Of a stretch of DNA of 64,000 nt, positions 38,120 through 46,584 are shown piece by piece (position 1 is the first letter of the stretch; each line of letters opens with the position of its first letter). Origin of the DNA: Paraburkholderia atlantica (GTDB taxonomy: Bacteria > Pseudomonadota > Gammaproteobacteria > Burkholderiales > Burkholderiaceae); NCBI RefSeq assembly GCF_009362785.1, contig NZ_WHNQ01000007.1, positions 62,001 to 126,000 of the forward strand, in the 5' to 3' direction. The notes below the pieces were generated by a model that did not search any database, had not been told where the DNA came from, and was given only the letters and a program-made list of their open reading frames with translations. The position numbers were made by a program, and so were the translations under genes.

Positions 38120-39109
38120 ATGACGCAAATAACCCGGCGCGCATTCACCCGCTTCGCAGTGGCATCACTACTGGCCGCCAGCGCTCCGCGCGGCTTCTCG
38201 CAGAGCGCGCCTGTCGCGCTGCGCATCGGCTATCAGAAGTCTTCTACGCTCATCACATTGCTGAAAGCACGCGGATCGCTGGAAAAAGCGCTCGCCCCGC
38301 TCAACGTGCGCATCTCCTGGAACGAGTTCGCGAGCGGACTGCCGCTGACGGAAGCGCTCAACGTCGATGCCGTCGATTTCAGCGCCGATGTCGCCGACAC
38401 CGTGCCGATCTTCGCGCAGGCCGCGCATGCGCGCTTCGTCTATGTCGCGCAGGAAGCGCCGTCGCCGGGCGCGCAGGCGATCATCGTGAAGAAGGACGGC
38501 ACGCTGCGCACGCTAGCCGATCTGAAGGGCCGCCGGATCGCGGTGACGAAGGCGGCGGGCAGCCACTATCTGCTGCTTGCGGCACTCGCGCGCGCGGGGC
38601 TCAAGCCCACTGACGTCGGCGTGAACTACCTGAGCCCGGCCGATGGCCGCGCCGCGTTCGAGCGCGGCAGCGTCGATGTCTGGATCACGTGGGACCCCTA
38701 TGTAGCGTCAGTCGAGCGCGACGGCGACGTGCGCATACTGAGCGACGGCGCGGGCCTCGCGTCCTATCAGCGGTACTACCTCGCGTCGCGCGCGTTCGCC
38801 GACGCGCATCCGCAGATCATCGAGACCGTGTTCGAGCAGTTGAAGACGGCCGGCGACTGGCTGCGCGCGAATCCGCTCGACGCGGCCAACACGCTCGCGC
38901 CGGTGTGGGGCCTCGACGCGCCGACGATCGAACGCGCCAATGCCCGGCGCAGCTATCGGGTACGAGCAGTCGCGCCGCCGAACTTCAGCGAGCAGCAGAC
39001 GATCGCCGACGCGTTCTATCGCGCGGGATTGCTGCCCGCGCCAGTCGAGACGAAGCAGGCGCTGTACTGGGACTTCGCGGGGAACCAGGCGAAGCCGATC
39101 GGCGCATGA
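38120..39109 (+). CDS. ssuA: SsuA-type aliphatic sulfonate-binding protein, orphan
   Basis: Encodes 329 residues. The N-terminus TRRAFTRFAVASLLAASAPRGFSQ looks like a Tat-type signal. The binding domain begins LRIGYQKSSTLITLLKARGSLEKALAPLNVRISWNEF, then AIIVKKDGTLRTLADLKGRRIAVTKAAGSHYLLLAALARAGL and AFERGSVDVWITWDPYV, all standard for SsuA. It should deliver sulfonates to an SsuBC permease, but ssuB, ssuC and ssuD are not next to it. The start at 38120 is the one that gives the signal peptide. Confidence 0.9.
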   Translation: MTQITRRAFTRFAVASLLAASAPRGFSQSAPVALRIGYQKSSTLITLLKARGSLEKALAPLNVRISWNEFASGLPLTEALNVDAVDFSADVADTVPIFAQAAHARFVYVAQEAPSPGAQAIIVKKDGTLRTLADLKGRRIAVTKAAGSHYLLLAALARAGLKPTDVGVNYLSPADGRAAFERGSVDVWITWDPYVASVERDGDVRILSDGAGLASYQRYYLASRAFADAHPQIIETVFEQLKTAGDWLRANPLDAANTLAPVWGLDAPTIERANARRSYRVRAVAPPNFSEQQTIADAFYRAGLLPAPVETKQALYWDFAGNQAKPIGA

Positions 39110-39199
39110 ACGATCAGTGTGCTTTCGCTCGGAGCGCCACGACGATCTGGCCGAACCGCTCGTTCGATTCCAGAAGACGATGCACGAGCCGTGAGCGCG

Positions 39200-39502
39200 T
39201 CACTGAGCGATCGCCCTTCGCACATTGCGGGCGATCCACGCCGTAACACCGGAGCGGCCCGCGATCGACAGCGTGCGGCGCGGCCCCAGCACGATGCCGC
39301 CGACCACCAAAGCGAGCAGCAACGCGACATGCGGCGCCTCGGCGAGCGACGCGAACACGGTGCTGACCGGGGAGCGCGACGCTGCCCGCGCCGTCGGCAA
39401 CACGGCAGTCCGGTTCGCCGCGACCAAGGCGGTTCGCGATGCCTCCATGCGTTCCAGAATGGTGATCCGGGCAAGCTCGTTTGCGTGACGTGGCTGACTC
39501 AT
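39200..39502 (-). CDS. Small membrane protein coupled to a holin-family gene
   Basis: Encodes 100 residues. The first half is polar (NELARITILERMEASRTALVAANR); the second has a membrane helix (VALLLALVVGGIVL) and a basic tail (GRSGVTAWIARNVRRAIAQ). The ATG overlaps the stop of the upstream holin-family gene by four bases. In the yqjD-yqjE-yqjK type cluster a short third protein like this (YqjK-like) often follows YqjE; that assignment is inference from position. Confidence 0.75.
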   Translation of the reverse strand: MSQPRHANELARITILERMEASRTALVAANRTAVLPTARAASRSPVSTVFASLAEAPHVALLLALVVGGIVLGPRRTLSIAGRSGVTAWIARNVRRAIAQ

Positions 39503-39873
39503 TTGAGCGACTCCCTGAGAGCGTCGAGATCGGAGTGAATCTCGGCCTTGAGCACGTGCAGCGATTGCGCCGGTTTTTGCGCCCGCAAGACCAGCAAAGA
39601 CACGATGCACACGAGCAACCACGCGGCAGCCACGCCCCAGACCACGCCAAGAAAGTAAGGCGTCTGCCACGCGGTGGCGATGATCGCGATGCAAATGAAG
39701 GACAGCGTGAACAGCCCCGCGACTGCCAGCGCCACGAGTGCGCTCAGTTCGCGCACCAGGCGCTTTCGCGTTTCCTCGACTTCCAGCGAGAACAGTTCGC
39801 TATAGTCGGTGACGCGTTCGACGCAGAATCGCCCGACGTTGCGCCACCTCGTGACCTTCGCATGGATTGACAT
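39499..39873 (-). CDS. Phage-holin-family (YqjE-like, DUF1469-type) membrane protein
   Basis: Encodes 124 residues. An N-terminal amphipathic helix (YSELFSLEVEETRKRLVRELSALVALAVAGLFTLSFICIAI) leads into two membrane helices (about 40-62 and 70-92: FLGVVWGVAAAWLLVCIVSLLVL) and a charged C-terminal helix. This is the YqjE pattern, a chromosomal inner-membrane protein and not a true phage holin. A GAGGAGG ribosome site is excellent. The next gene starts within its stop. The YqjD/ElaB partner normally found upstream is not visible here. Confidence 0.85.
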   Translation of the reverse strand: MSIHAKVTRWRNVGRFCVERVTDYSELFSLEVEETRKRLVRELSALVALAVAGLFTLSFICIAIIATAWQTPYFLGVVWGVAAAWLLVCIVSLLVLRAQKPAQSLHVLKAEIHSDLDALRESLK

Positions 39874-40097
39874 TGCGTCCTCCTCACGATTCATTTGCGC
39901 CGGCCGCGATCAGCTAAGACTTCGCCCCTCGGCCGACAGAGCGAAGCGACACCAGCGCTGAACGCAGCGCAAGAGCCGGGCCCGCGCTGAACGATCGCAC
40001 GCCGCGTGCCCGTAGCCGGATTGATGCCTTCACGCGTTCGCGCTGGCGGCACAGGGCTTGCTCGACTCTGGCAGATCATTCGCTCGCCGAGGACAGC

Positions 40098-40508
40098 ATG
40101 ACCCCGCTCCCCCCAACCGATCACACTGACCACAGCGCCGGCGCTAGCATCGGCGAGACCGGCTCCGATATGACTACCGCGGACGGACGCGCGATGCCGG
40201 CCGGGCGCGACGAGCGCGCCCCCCTCCACGCGATGCATGGCGCGCACCGCGGCGCGCTGATTACGGTGACCGCGCATCGGAACTCGCTAGGCGCCTGGAT
40301 CGCCGACGTGTCGATTTCGCGCGACGGTCGGCCGATGGAGATCCCGGCCAATCTGGCCAACGTGGAGCCCGTGACGCCGGAATGGCTCACCGAGGCCGAA
40401 GCGTTGCGCGCCGGCATCGAACAGGGCCGCTATCTGATCGACCGGACACTGGGCGAGCACGCCGCCCCCCTGTCGGCGTCGCAGCGGCGCCTCGACGAAG
40501 ACCGATAA
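40098..40508 (+). CDS. Unrecognised small protein (136 aa)
   Basis: Encodes 136 residues, cytosolic. The polar N-terminus (about 1-45) looks unstructured. From about 50 there is a compact segment, GALITVTAHRNSLGAWIADVSISRDGRPMEIP, which resembles the short beta-sheet proteins common in Burkholderia. It ends with helices (TPEWLTEAEALRAGIEQGRYLIDRTLG). I cannot assign a family with confidence. The next gene starts 27 bases downstream on the same strand, so the two are likely co-transcribed. Confidence 0.6.
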   Translation: MTPLPPTDHTDHSAGASIGETGSDMTTADGRAMPAGRDERAPLHAMHGAHRGALITVTAHRNSLGAWIADVSISRDGRPMEIPANLANVEPVTPEWLTEAEALRAGIEQGRYLIDRTLGEHAAPLSASQRRLDEDR

Positions 40509-40535
40509 GCACGGCCCCATTCGGAGGAAACTCAC

Positions 40536-40949
40536 ATGGTACTGAGCGATGAAGAACTGGCGCGGCTGGAAGGCGTCGAGCCGTTCCTGCGGGAGGAAGC
40601 CAGAAGCGCTCTTCCCGCCGACGCCGATTACGAAGTTCTCGCCGAACTGCACGAGCATCTGCAGCCCGGATTACGCATTCGCGTGCCGGCCGGTCCGGAC
40701 ATCGCGATGGAGCCGCAAGCGCCGCCCTACCCGCTCGATCTGTTCGTCGGCTTGCCGCTCGACGAGTTGCGCGATGTCGCCAACGATGAAGGCGCCGCGC
40801 GCGAAGCGGCGCTCGCCCGCTTCGCCACGACGTTCGCCCCAAGGCTGCAGCGAGCGATCGCCGCGCTGACGCCTCACCAGATCGATCTCGCGGCAGGGGT
40901 GCAAAGCGAGCGGGGAACGCTCTCGGTGATGCTGGAGCCGGTGCGCTGA
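40536..40949 (+). CDS. Unrecognised acidic protein (137 aa)
   Basis: Encodes 137 residues, very acidic and helical (MVLSDEELARLEGVEPFLREEARSALPADADYEVLAELHEHLQPGLRIRVPAGPDI), with a Leu/Ala-rich second half (FVGLPLDELRDVANDEGAAREAALARFATTFAPRLQRAIAAL). There are no Cys, no signal and no membrane segment. A GGAGGAAA ribosome site seven bases before the ATG is strong evidence of translation. It follows the gene at 40098 by 27 bases. Function unknown. Confidence 0.65.
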   Translation: MVLSDEELARLEGVEPFLREEARSALPADADYEVLAELHEHLQPGLRIRVPAGPDIAMEPQAPPYPLDLFVGLPLDELRDVANDEGAAREAALARFATTFAPRLQRAIAALTPHQIDLAAGVQSERGTLSVMLEPVR

Positions 40950-40982
40950 CGCGTGAGGCGCGCACACGCACGTTGCACGTGC

Positions 40983-41025
40983 GCACGTCGCATACGCGCA
41001 TGTCGCAAACCTGCATGTCGCAAAC
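40983..41025. repeat. Three imperfect 15-base tandem repeats between convergent genes
   Basis: GCACGTCGCATAC, GCATGTCGCAAAC and GCATGTCGCAAAC occur 15 bases apart, with further degenerate copies just before. They fill the short gap between the genes ending at 40949 and 41029. Probably replication-slippage sequence. Confidence 0.6.
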
Positions 41026-41028
41026 GCG

Positions 41029-41274
41029 TTACTCGTCGCTATCGAGCCCGCCTGGCGGCGGCGCGATCGTGATGCCCGCGCCCGACCCTGTGCGGGTTCC
41101 CGGGGGATAGGCATCGGTTGCGGTCTCGGGCGGAACGTCCGCGACACAGCGGCTCGCACCCCCGTCGCGCAGACATTGCACGAAACGGTCCGCCTCCTGC
41201 GGCGAGCGAAATTGGTAGATCTTGCTGGCAACCTGCACCCGCGTGTCCGACAGTCGCTTCGACGGCGTTTCCAT
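41029..41274 (-). CDS. Unrecognised small protein (81 aa)
   Basis: Encodes 81 residues: METPSKRLSDTRVQVASKIYQFRSPQEADRFVQCLRDGG, then a Cys (RCVADV) and a Pro/Gly/Thr-rich tail (AYPPGTRTGSGAGITIAPPPGG). The first half resembles small proteins with a SPOR-like strand-helix unit. The ATG at 41274 has AAGGAG about five bases upstream; a GTG further up is less likely. Function unknown. It is the last of a group of short genes here. Confidence 0.55.
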   Translation of the reverse strand: METPSKRLSDTRVQVASKIYQFRSPQEADRFVQCLRDGGASRCVADVPPETATDAYPPGTRTGSGAGITIAPPPGGLDSDE

Positions 41275-41341
41275 CACCACTCCTTTTTGCTCGAAGATCT
41301 ATCGCCACGAGCAACGCGCGCGCCACCTCTTCATCAGAGGC

Positions 41342-42751
41342 CTAGCGCGCCGCGCTCAACCGTCTCGCGTCCGCGATGCCGACCGCGGCCCGCAAGTCGT
41401 CCGGATGCACCATCAATTCGCGAACCTCGCGCAGCGTCGCGTACTGATCGAGCACCGTCCGCCATCTCGGCGATTCGAGCAACTGATGCCATACCGGTTC
41501 GAGATCCGCGCAGTCGGCGTCGCGTCCGTCCGCCAGCGCACCTGCGAAATCGAGGCTGGCTTGGGCCGACAGCAACTGCATCCGGCTCGCGGGACTCAGC
41601 ACGCGCGGCGCCGCTTCGACGGGAGCGTCACAGCAATAGAGCACGGTGCTGCGAAGACCGGTTGCGTCGCTCGTCAGCGCGGCAAGCGACGCGCCGCTCA
41701 AATGCACCGTCCCCTGCTGCGTGCGAAACGAGTAGACAGTGTGCGGGTCCGCGTGCGCCAGCAGCGTCAGTCCGCGCACGAGCCGCGGCAGATCGGTGGT
41801 GGCCGCGTCGACCGATGCCTTCGCTTCGACGAGCAGGCATACGTCCCACGCCGCTGCGTCGGCCGGGGGCTGTGCCTGGCGCAGCAGCACCACATCCCAT
41901 TCGGTTTTGGCGCGCTCATGGCTTGCGGGTATCGCGGCCGGCACGCGCATCGAGTTCACGACGCGGTAGGTGGCGACCGCTCCCTGAGCGTCATTGAGGC
42001 GCTGCGCAAGTGCGTCGAGTGCATCGGCGGCCAACGCTTCGACCGCGGCGCCGCGCTGCTTCGAACTCAAGCCTCGCTCGACCGCGGTCGAGCTTCCCGG
42101 GCGCGGCCCCTGACGATCCCACAGCGTCTGGTAGTGGCGCACGCGCTCGTCGGACGTGAGCGCGTCAAGGCGGCGTAAGCGCTGCAACGCGGCACTTTCT
42201 AGCAATTGCGCGAGACCGCGTTGCAGCGCCGCGTCGTGCGCGATTTGCGGCGTATCGATGCAAGTTTGCACGGCTACTGCCAGTTCGGGCCACGCTTCGG
42301 CGACCGCGAGCGCGTGCAGACGCGCTAGCGCATCGCGTTGCGGACCGGGGAGCAGCCGCTGCTGTTTGGCCGGATGTGCGATCGCATTGACGGCCGCGTA
42401 GATCAGCCGGCGATCGACGCTCGCGTGCGCGGCCAGCGACGCGTACTCGCGCACCACCACGCTGCGATGCCGTAGCAGCATCGCCTGAAACACCGGGTCG
42501 CCGGCTTCCTCGCGCAGCGCCTCGCGAATCATGCGCGCCAGCGCCTCGACGAAGAAGCGCTGGTTCGCGGCATCCGGCGCATCGTCACGCGCGCTCGCCT
42601 CGCGAGCCTGCTCGATCGCGAGCGCGAGCACGGTGGCGGGGCTCGCTTGCGGCGTCGGCGCGCAGACGGCCGCGAGCGCCGGCAGGCGATAGCGGCGCAC
42701 GACAGCGTCGAGCATCTCGTCGAGCAACGAAGGCGATGGCGTCACGGACAT
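41342..42751 (-). CDS. Conserved protein with possible PD-(D/E)XK nuclease core
   Basis: Encodes 469 residues, soluble. The first 220 residues are helical (LARMIREALREEAGDPVFQAMLLRHRSVVVREYASLAAHASVDRRLIYAAVNAIAHP). From about 225 the pattern changes: GLSSKQRGAAVEALAADAL (Glu238), TEWDVVLLRQ (Asp286), then WDVCLLVEAKAS (Glu309 and Lys311). The order helix-Glu, strand-Asp, strand-ExK is that of restriction-endonuclease-like PD-(D/E)XK folds. The function is not known to me; similar proteins occur in Burkholderia. The ATG at 42751 matches the start of the conserved sequence. It is divergent from the BrkB gene. Confidence 0.7.
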   Translation of the reverse strand: MSVTPSPSLLDEMLDAVVRRYRLPALAAVCAPTPQASPATVLALAIEQAREASARDDAPDAANQRFFVEALARMIREALREEAGDPVFQAMLLRHRSVVVREYASLAAHASVDRRLIYAAVNAIAHPAKQQRLLPGPQRDALARLHALAVAEAWPELAVAVQTCIDTPQIAHDAALQRGLAQLLESAALQRLRRLDALTSDERVRHYQTLWDRQGPRPGSSTAVERGLSSKQRGAAVEALAADALDALAQRLNDAQGAVATYRVVNSMRVPAAIPASHERAKTEWDVVLLRQAQPPADAAAWDVCLLVEAKASVDAATTDLPRLVRGLTLLAHADPHTVYSFRTQQGTVHLSGASLAALTSDATGLRSTVLYCCDAPVEAAPRVLSPASRMQLLSAQASLDFAGALADGRDADCADLEPVWHQLLESPRWRTVLDQYATLREVRELMVHPDDLRAAVGIADARRLSAAR

Positions 42752-42929
42752 AGCGATATGTCGATAAGTTGGCGAAATAACTTTACATGAAGGTTCGGTG
42801 CGGCGCGCGAACCGGCACGGGCCGCTGATGGCTGGCGCGCGTCGTGCTGCATCAGCGCTCGACGCAGCCACTTTATCGTCGCGGTAGCGCGAGGCGAGCG
42901 TTCGCGCGCAGCCGCAAGCCGAGGACAGC

Positions 42930-43997
42930 ATGTCAGCACAGCAACCGAAAACCGCAGCGAGGCCCGCTCGCTGGCGCCGCACGATCAACGTTGCGAGCGA
43001 CGCCGCCAGCCGTTTTCTGTCGGACCGATGCGCGATGCTTGGCGCCAGCATCGCGTTCTATTCGGCGTTCTCGCTGGCCCCGACGCTGCTGCTCGTGCTC
43101 GCGGTCATCGGTTGGATCTTCGGCCGCGATGCCGCCCAGGGGCGGCTTTTCGAGCAGGCGCGGCAACTGGTCGGCAACGACGCGGCGCGCGCGATGCAGG
43201 ACATCGTCGCCCACGCGCACTACGCGGGCGGAAGCGGCGTCGCCGCCGCGTTCTCGCTCGCGCTGCTGCTGGTCGGCGCGTCGGCCACGTTCTCATCGTT
43301 GAATACCGCGCTCGACATCGTCTTTGCCGCCCACCCGCGCAAAGGCATCGCCGGGATCGCGCTGCTGGTGCGCGCGCGACTCGTGTCCATCGGTCTGCTG
43401 ATCGGGCTCAGCTTTCTGCTGGTCGTTTCGCTCGTCGTCGATGCCGCGATTCAGACCCTCGGCGGTGCGCTGTTCGGCAATTCGGCGCTGGGCATCGTTG
43501 CAGACGTGCTGCAATCGTTACTCGGTTTCGTCATTCTGGCCGTCGGGCTAGGCGCGCTGATCAAGTGGCTGCCCGACGCCGCGGTGCCCTTCCGGCCCGC
43601 GCTCGTGGGCGGCGCCATCGCGAGCCTGCTGTTTACGGCGGGCCGGCATCTGTTCAGCTTCTATCTCGTGCATGCGGGCACGGCGGGCGTGTTCGGCGCA
43701 GCCGGCTCGCTCGCGGTGCTGATGATGTGGCTGTACTTCTGCGCGGCGGTATTCCTGTTCGGCGCGGAAGTCGCCGCGTCGTTATGCCGGGATGCGGCCT
43801 CCCCGCTCATCCCGGGCTGCGGGCAGCATGAAACCGGTCCGCGCACCCAATGCCATTGCCATAAACTTGATAAAAATCGGCTCCCGGATAATCCCGATAA
43901 ATATTACAAAAAACCCATCCCAATAAACCGACATTTACATTTACCCGACATTAAACCTGCGTTACTCATTCAGCACGACAATTGCTGCGCGCATTAA
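42930..43997 (+). CDS. YihY/BrkB family membrane protein with atypical C-terminal tail
   Basis: Encodes 355 residues. Residues 1-287 are a normal BrkB/YihY protein: FLSDRCAMLGASIAFYSAFSLAPTLLLVLAVIGWIFG, SALLLVGASATFSSLNTALDIVF, VSIGLLIGLSFLLVVSLVVDA, and the closing FYLVHAGTAGVFGAAGSLAVLMMWLYFCAAVFLFGAEVAASL. The family is an inner-membrane group once mis-called ribonuclease BN; its role is unclear. The last 68 residues (about 288-355) are Cys, His, Asn and Lys rich, coded by markedly AT-richer DNA (43855-43990), and have no family match. This suggests loss of the original stop and readthrough into intergenic sequence. Confidence 0.88.
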   Translation: MSAQQPKTAARPARWRRTINVASDAASRFLSDRCAMLGASIAFYSAFSLAPTLLLVLAVIGWIFGRDAAQGRLFEQARQLVGNDAARAMQDIVAHAHYAGGSGVAAAFSLALLLVGASATFSSLNTALDIVFAAHPRKGIAGIALLVRARLVSIGLLIGLSFLLVVSLVVDAAIQTLGGALFGNSALGIVADVLQSLLGFVILAVGLGALIKWLPDAAVPFRPALVGGAIASLLFTAGRHLFSFYLVHAGTAGVFGAAGSLAVLMMWLYFCAAVFLFGAEVAASLCRDAASPLIPGCGQHETGPRTQCHCHKLDKNRLPDNPDKYYKKPIPINRHLHLPDIKPALLIQHDNCCAH

Positions 43998-44136
43998 CAC
44001 GGAGAAAAACGGCTTCAACCATGCAAACGCTTAATGCTCGGCGTACACTCGCCGGAAGGCGCTTGCTATAAGGCGCAAGGGCTGCGGTTCCGGCCGCGAT
44101 CAAACGCGGAATGTGAATACTCAGGAGAAACAACCA

Positions 44137-45390
44137 ATGAGCTGGACACGGGAACAGAGAAACGTCACGATCGCCGCCTATCTAGGCTGGACGCTCGACG
44201 CATTCGATTTCTTTCTGATGGTGTTCGTATTGAAAGATATCGCGCAGGAATTCAATACGGACATTCCGTCGGTCGCGGTCGCGATCATGCTGACCCTGAT
44301 GATGCGCCCGCTCGGCGCATTGATTTTCGGCTGGCTCGCCGACAAATACGGCCGCCGTCCGACGCTGATGGTCAACATCGGGTGCTTCTCGTTGCTCGAA
44401 CTGCTGTCCGGCCTGTCGCCCAACCTGATGACGCTGCTCGTGCTGCGCGCGCTGTTCGGCATCGCGATGGGCGGCGAATGGGGTGTCGGCGGCGCGCTGA
44501 CCATGGAAACCGTGCCGCCGAAATCGCGCGGCATCGTCTCGGGTCTGCTGCAGGCCGGTTATCCGAGCGGCTACCTGCTCGCGTCGATCGTGTTCGGCGT
44601 GTTCTATCAATACATCGGCTGGCGCGGCATGTTCTTCGTCGGCGTGCTGCCGGCGCTGCTCGTGCTGTACATTCGCGCGCACGTGCCGGAGTCGCCCGCG
44701 TTCCGGACGCTCGAAAAGAAGGTACGTCCCGGCCTCGTCGCGACACTCAGGCAGAATATCGGCCTGTCGATCTACGCGATCATCCTGATGACCGCGTTCA
44801 ACTTCTTCTCGCACGGCTCGCAGGATCTGTATCCGACATTCCTGCGCGTTCAGCTCAAGTTCGATCCGCACACGGTGTCGTGGATCACGATCATCCTGAA
44901 CATCGGCGCGATCTGCGGGGGTCTGTTCTTCGGCTGGGCATCGGAGAAGATCGGCCGCAAGCGCGCGATCTTCATCGCCGCGCTGATCGCGCTGCCGGTG
45001 CTGCCGCTGTGGGCGTTCTCGACCACGCCGTTTCTGCTCGCGCTCGGCGCGTTCCTGATGCAGATCTCCGTGCAAGGCGCCTGGGGCGTGATCCCGGTGC
45101 ACCTGAACGAAATCTCGCCCGATGAAATCCGCGCGACCTTCCCCGGGCTCGTGTACCAGCTGGGCAATCTGATCGCGTCGGTCAACGGTCCGCTGCAATC
45201 GAAGATCGCCGAGATGCACGACAACAACTACGCGCTCGTGATGGCGGTCGTGATCGGCATTGTCGCGATCGTGATCTGCGCGCTGATTCCGTTCAGCCGC
45301 GAGCGCCGCGGCATCGACATGACGCAGTCCGCGCGGGAGATCGTCGGCGCGGGAGCGACGGGCGGCGCGGTCGGAGGACAGCGCGTTTGA
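44137..45390 (+). CDS. MFS transporter (sugar/acid:H+ symporter type, SHS-like)
   Basis: Encodes 417 residues with 12 membrane helices. The loop motif GWLADKYGRRPTLM after helix 2 and RGIVSGLLQAGYPSGYLLASIVFG near helix 5 place it with the NanT/JenP-like branch of MFS (sialic-acid or lactate-type symporters). LGWTLDAFDFFLMVFV in helix 1 has the acidic residues typical of this branch. The substrate is unproven. AGGAGAAAC precedes the ATG at 44137; a GTG eight codons upstream is less likely. A strong terminator lies after the stop. Confidence 0.9.
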   Translation: MSWTREQRNVTIAAYLGWTLDAFDFFLMVFVLKDIAQEFNTDIPSVAVAIMLTLMMRPLGALIFGWLADKYGRRPTLMVNIGCFSLLELLSGLSPNLMTLLVLRALFGIAMGGEWGVGGALTMETVPPKSRGIVSGLLQAGYPSGYLLASIVFGVFYQYIGWRGMFFVGVLPALLVLYIRAHVPESPAFRTLEKKVRPGLVATLRQNIGLSIYAIILMTAFNFFSHGSQDLYPTFLRVQLKFDPHTVSWITIILNIGAICGGLFFGWASEKIGRKRAIFIAALIALPVLPLWAFSTTPFLLALGAFLMQISVQGAWGVIPVHLNEISPDEIRATFPGLVYQLGNLIASVNGPLQSKIAEMHDNNYALVMAVVIGIVAIVICALIPFSRERRGIDMTQSAREIVGAGATGGAVGGQRV

Positions 45391-45446
45391 CCGCTTCGGG
45401 CGTTCGAATGAACGCCTGGCGTGCATCACATTCGCAGCGCAATAGA

Positions 45447-45477
45447 GGCCGTTCCGATTCATTCGGAACGGCCTTTT
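45447..45477 (+). terminator. Rho-independent terminator after the MFS gene
   Basis: GGCCGTTCCGA, a five-base loop and TCGGAACGGCC form an 11-bp GC-rich stem, followed by TTTT. It sits 56 bases after the MFS stop and isolates that gene from the tetR-fad operon. Confidence 0.9.
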
Positions 45478-45605
45478 CATTTTCCGCGCGGTATCGCGAG
45501 CCCCGCTTCACGAACACCACTTTCGTCAGATCTTCTAGAGGAGTTAGTCGAGCCCGCTCCTTGCTCGCACCGGCCCTCCTTTTTTATCCTAAAAAAAACG
45601 ATTGT

Positions 45606-45623
45606 TTCAAATATCAATTTGAA
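45606..45623. promoter_or_regulatory. Dyad operator upstream of the tetR gene
   Basis: TTCAAAT, ATCA, ATTTGAA is an 18-base dyad with seven-base arms, 45 bases before the tetR start, in a locally AT-rich stretch. TetR-family fatty-acid regulators bind dyads of this size in their own promoters. I infer autoregulation and control of fadE and the following genes. Confidence 0.65.
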
Positions 45624-45668
45624 TCGCGTGTTTGCGAGCCGGCAGCGCCGGCAACTGGGAGACGCAAC

Positions 45669-46460
45669 ATGGCAGTTCGCACCACGGGCCGGCATGCCGG
45701 CGATACGAAGTTGCGCATTCTCGACGCCGCGGAGACGCTGTTCATCGAATGCGGTTATGAGGCGTTGTCGATGCGCCAGATCACTTCGCGCGCCGAAGTC
45801 AATCTCGCGGCGGTCAACTATCACTTCGGCCACAAGGAATCGCTGATTCATTCGATGCTGTCGCGCCGGCTCGATCGGCTGAACGAGGAGCGCCTGAAGC
45901 TGCTCGACCGCTTCGATGTCATGCTCGGCGCGCGCCTGACCTGCGAGCACGTGCTCGGTGCGATGTTCATTCCGGCGTTGCGCCTGTCGCGCGATCCGCG
46001 TGTCGGCGGCAAAGCGTTTCTGCGGCTGCTCGGGCGTGCGTACACCGATCCGTCGGCGTTCATCCGCGATTTTCTGAACGCGCATTACGAGTCGGTGGCG
46101 ATGCGTTTCTTCGACGCGTTCCAGCGCGCGCTGCCGCATCTGCCGCGCGAGGAGCTCGGCTGGCGGCTGCACTTCGCGATCGGCGCGCTGTCGGGCGTGC
46201 TCGCCGGCACCGATACCGACCGCCTGATTGCCGAGTTCTCGCAAGGCAAGTCGATGAACGATCTGCAGCTGATCGCGCGCCTCGCGTCGCTGATGGTCGC
46301 CGCGCTGAAGGCGCCGTTGCCCGACGGCACGCAACTGGCCGCATTCGCGGCGGTACTCGGCGATGCGACCGACGACGACGGCGCGGATCGCACGTTCGCT
46401 AGTGCGCAACGAGACTCCAGCGGCGAGGCGGCCGCGCGCGCCGTGGCATGCGACACGTAG
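45669..46460 (+). CDS. TetR-family regulator of the acyl-CoA operon
   Basis: Encodes 263 residues. The TetR DNA-binding domain is clear: DTKLRILDAAETLFIECGYEALSMRQITSRAEVNLAAVNYHFGHKESLIHSML. The ligand domain (LGRAYTDPSAFIRDFLNAHYESVAMRFFDAFQRALPHLPREELGWRLHFAIGALSGVLAGTD) resembles that of PsrA-like regulators that sense acyl-CoA. It precedes fadE by 124 bases on the same strand and carries a dyad in its own promoter. I infer repression of the fad operon, relieved by long-chain acyl-CoA. Confidence 0.92.
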   Translation: MAVRTTGRHAGDTKLRILDAAETLFIECGYEALSMRQITSRAEVNLAAVNYHFGHKESLIHSMLSRRLDRLNEERLKLLDRFDVMLGARLTCEHVLGAMFIPALRLSRDPRVGGKAFLRLLGRAYTDPSAFIRDFLNAHYESVAMRFFDAFQRALPHLPREELGWRLHFAIGALSGVLAGTDTDRLIAEFSQGKSMNDLQLIARLASLMVAALKAPLPDGTQLAAFAAVLGDATDDDGADRTFASAQRDSSGEAAARAVACDT

Positions 46461-46584
46461 CGCGGCTCGCAGGTGGCCCGGCGATTGCATCACCGCAGAA
46501 AAGGCGGCTGACAAATCAGCACAGCGCGAGCGGCGCGCGCCCGTGGGAAGAACTCGCACGCAGCAAGACAGAGGAGGAAACATC

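Noticed and set aside
39114..39650. 178-codon frame overlapping the YqjE-like pair
   Set aside because: Another frame of the same strand carries two coupled genes with membrane segments and good ribosome sites; this frame is Arg/Cys-rich noise.
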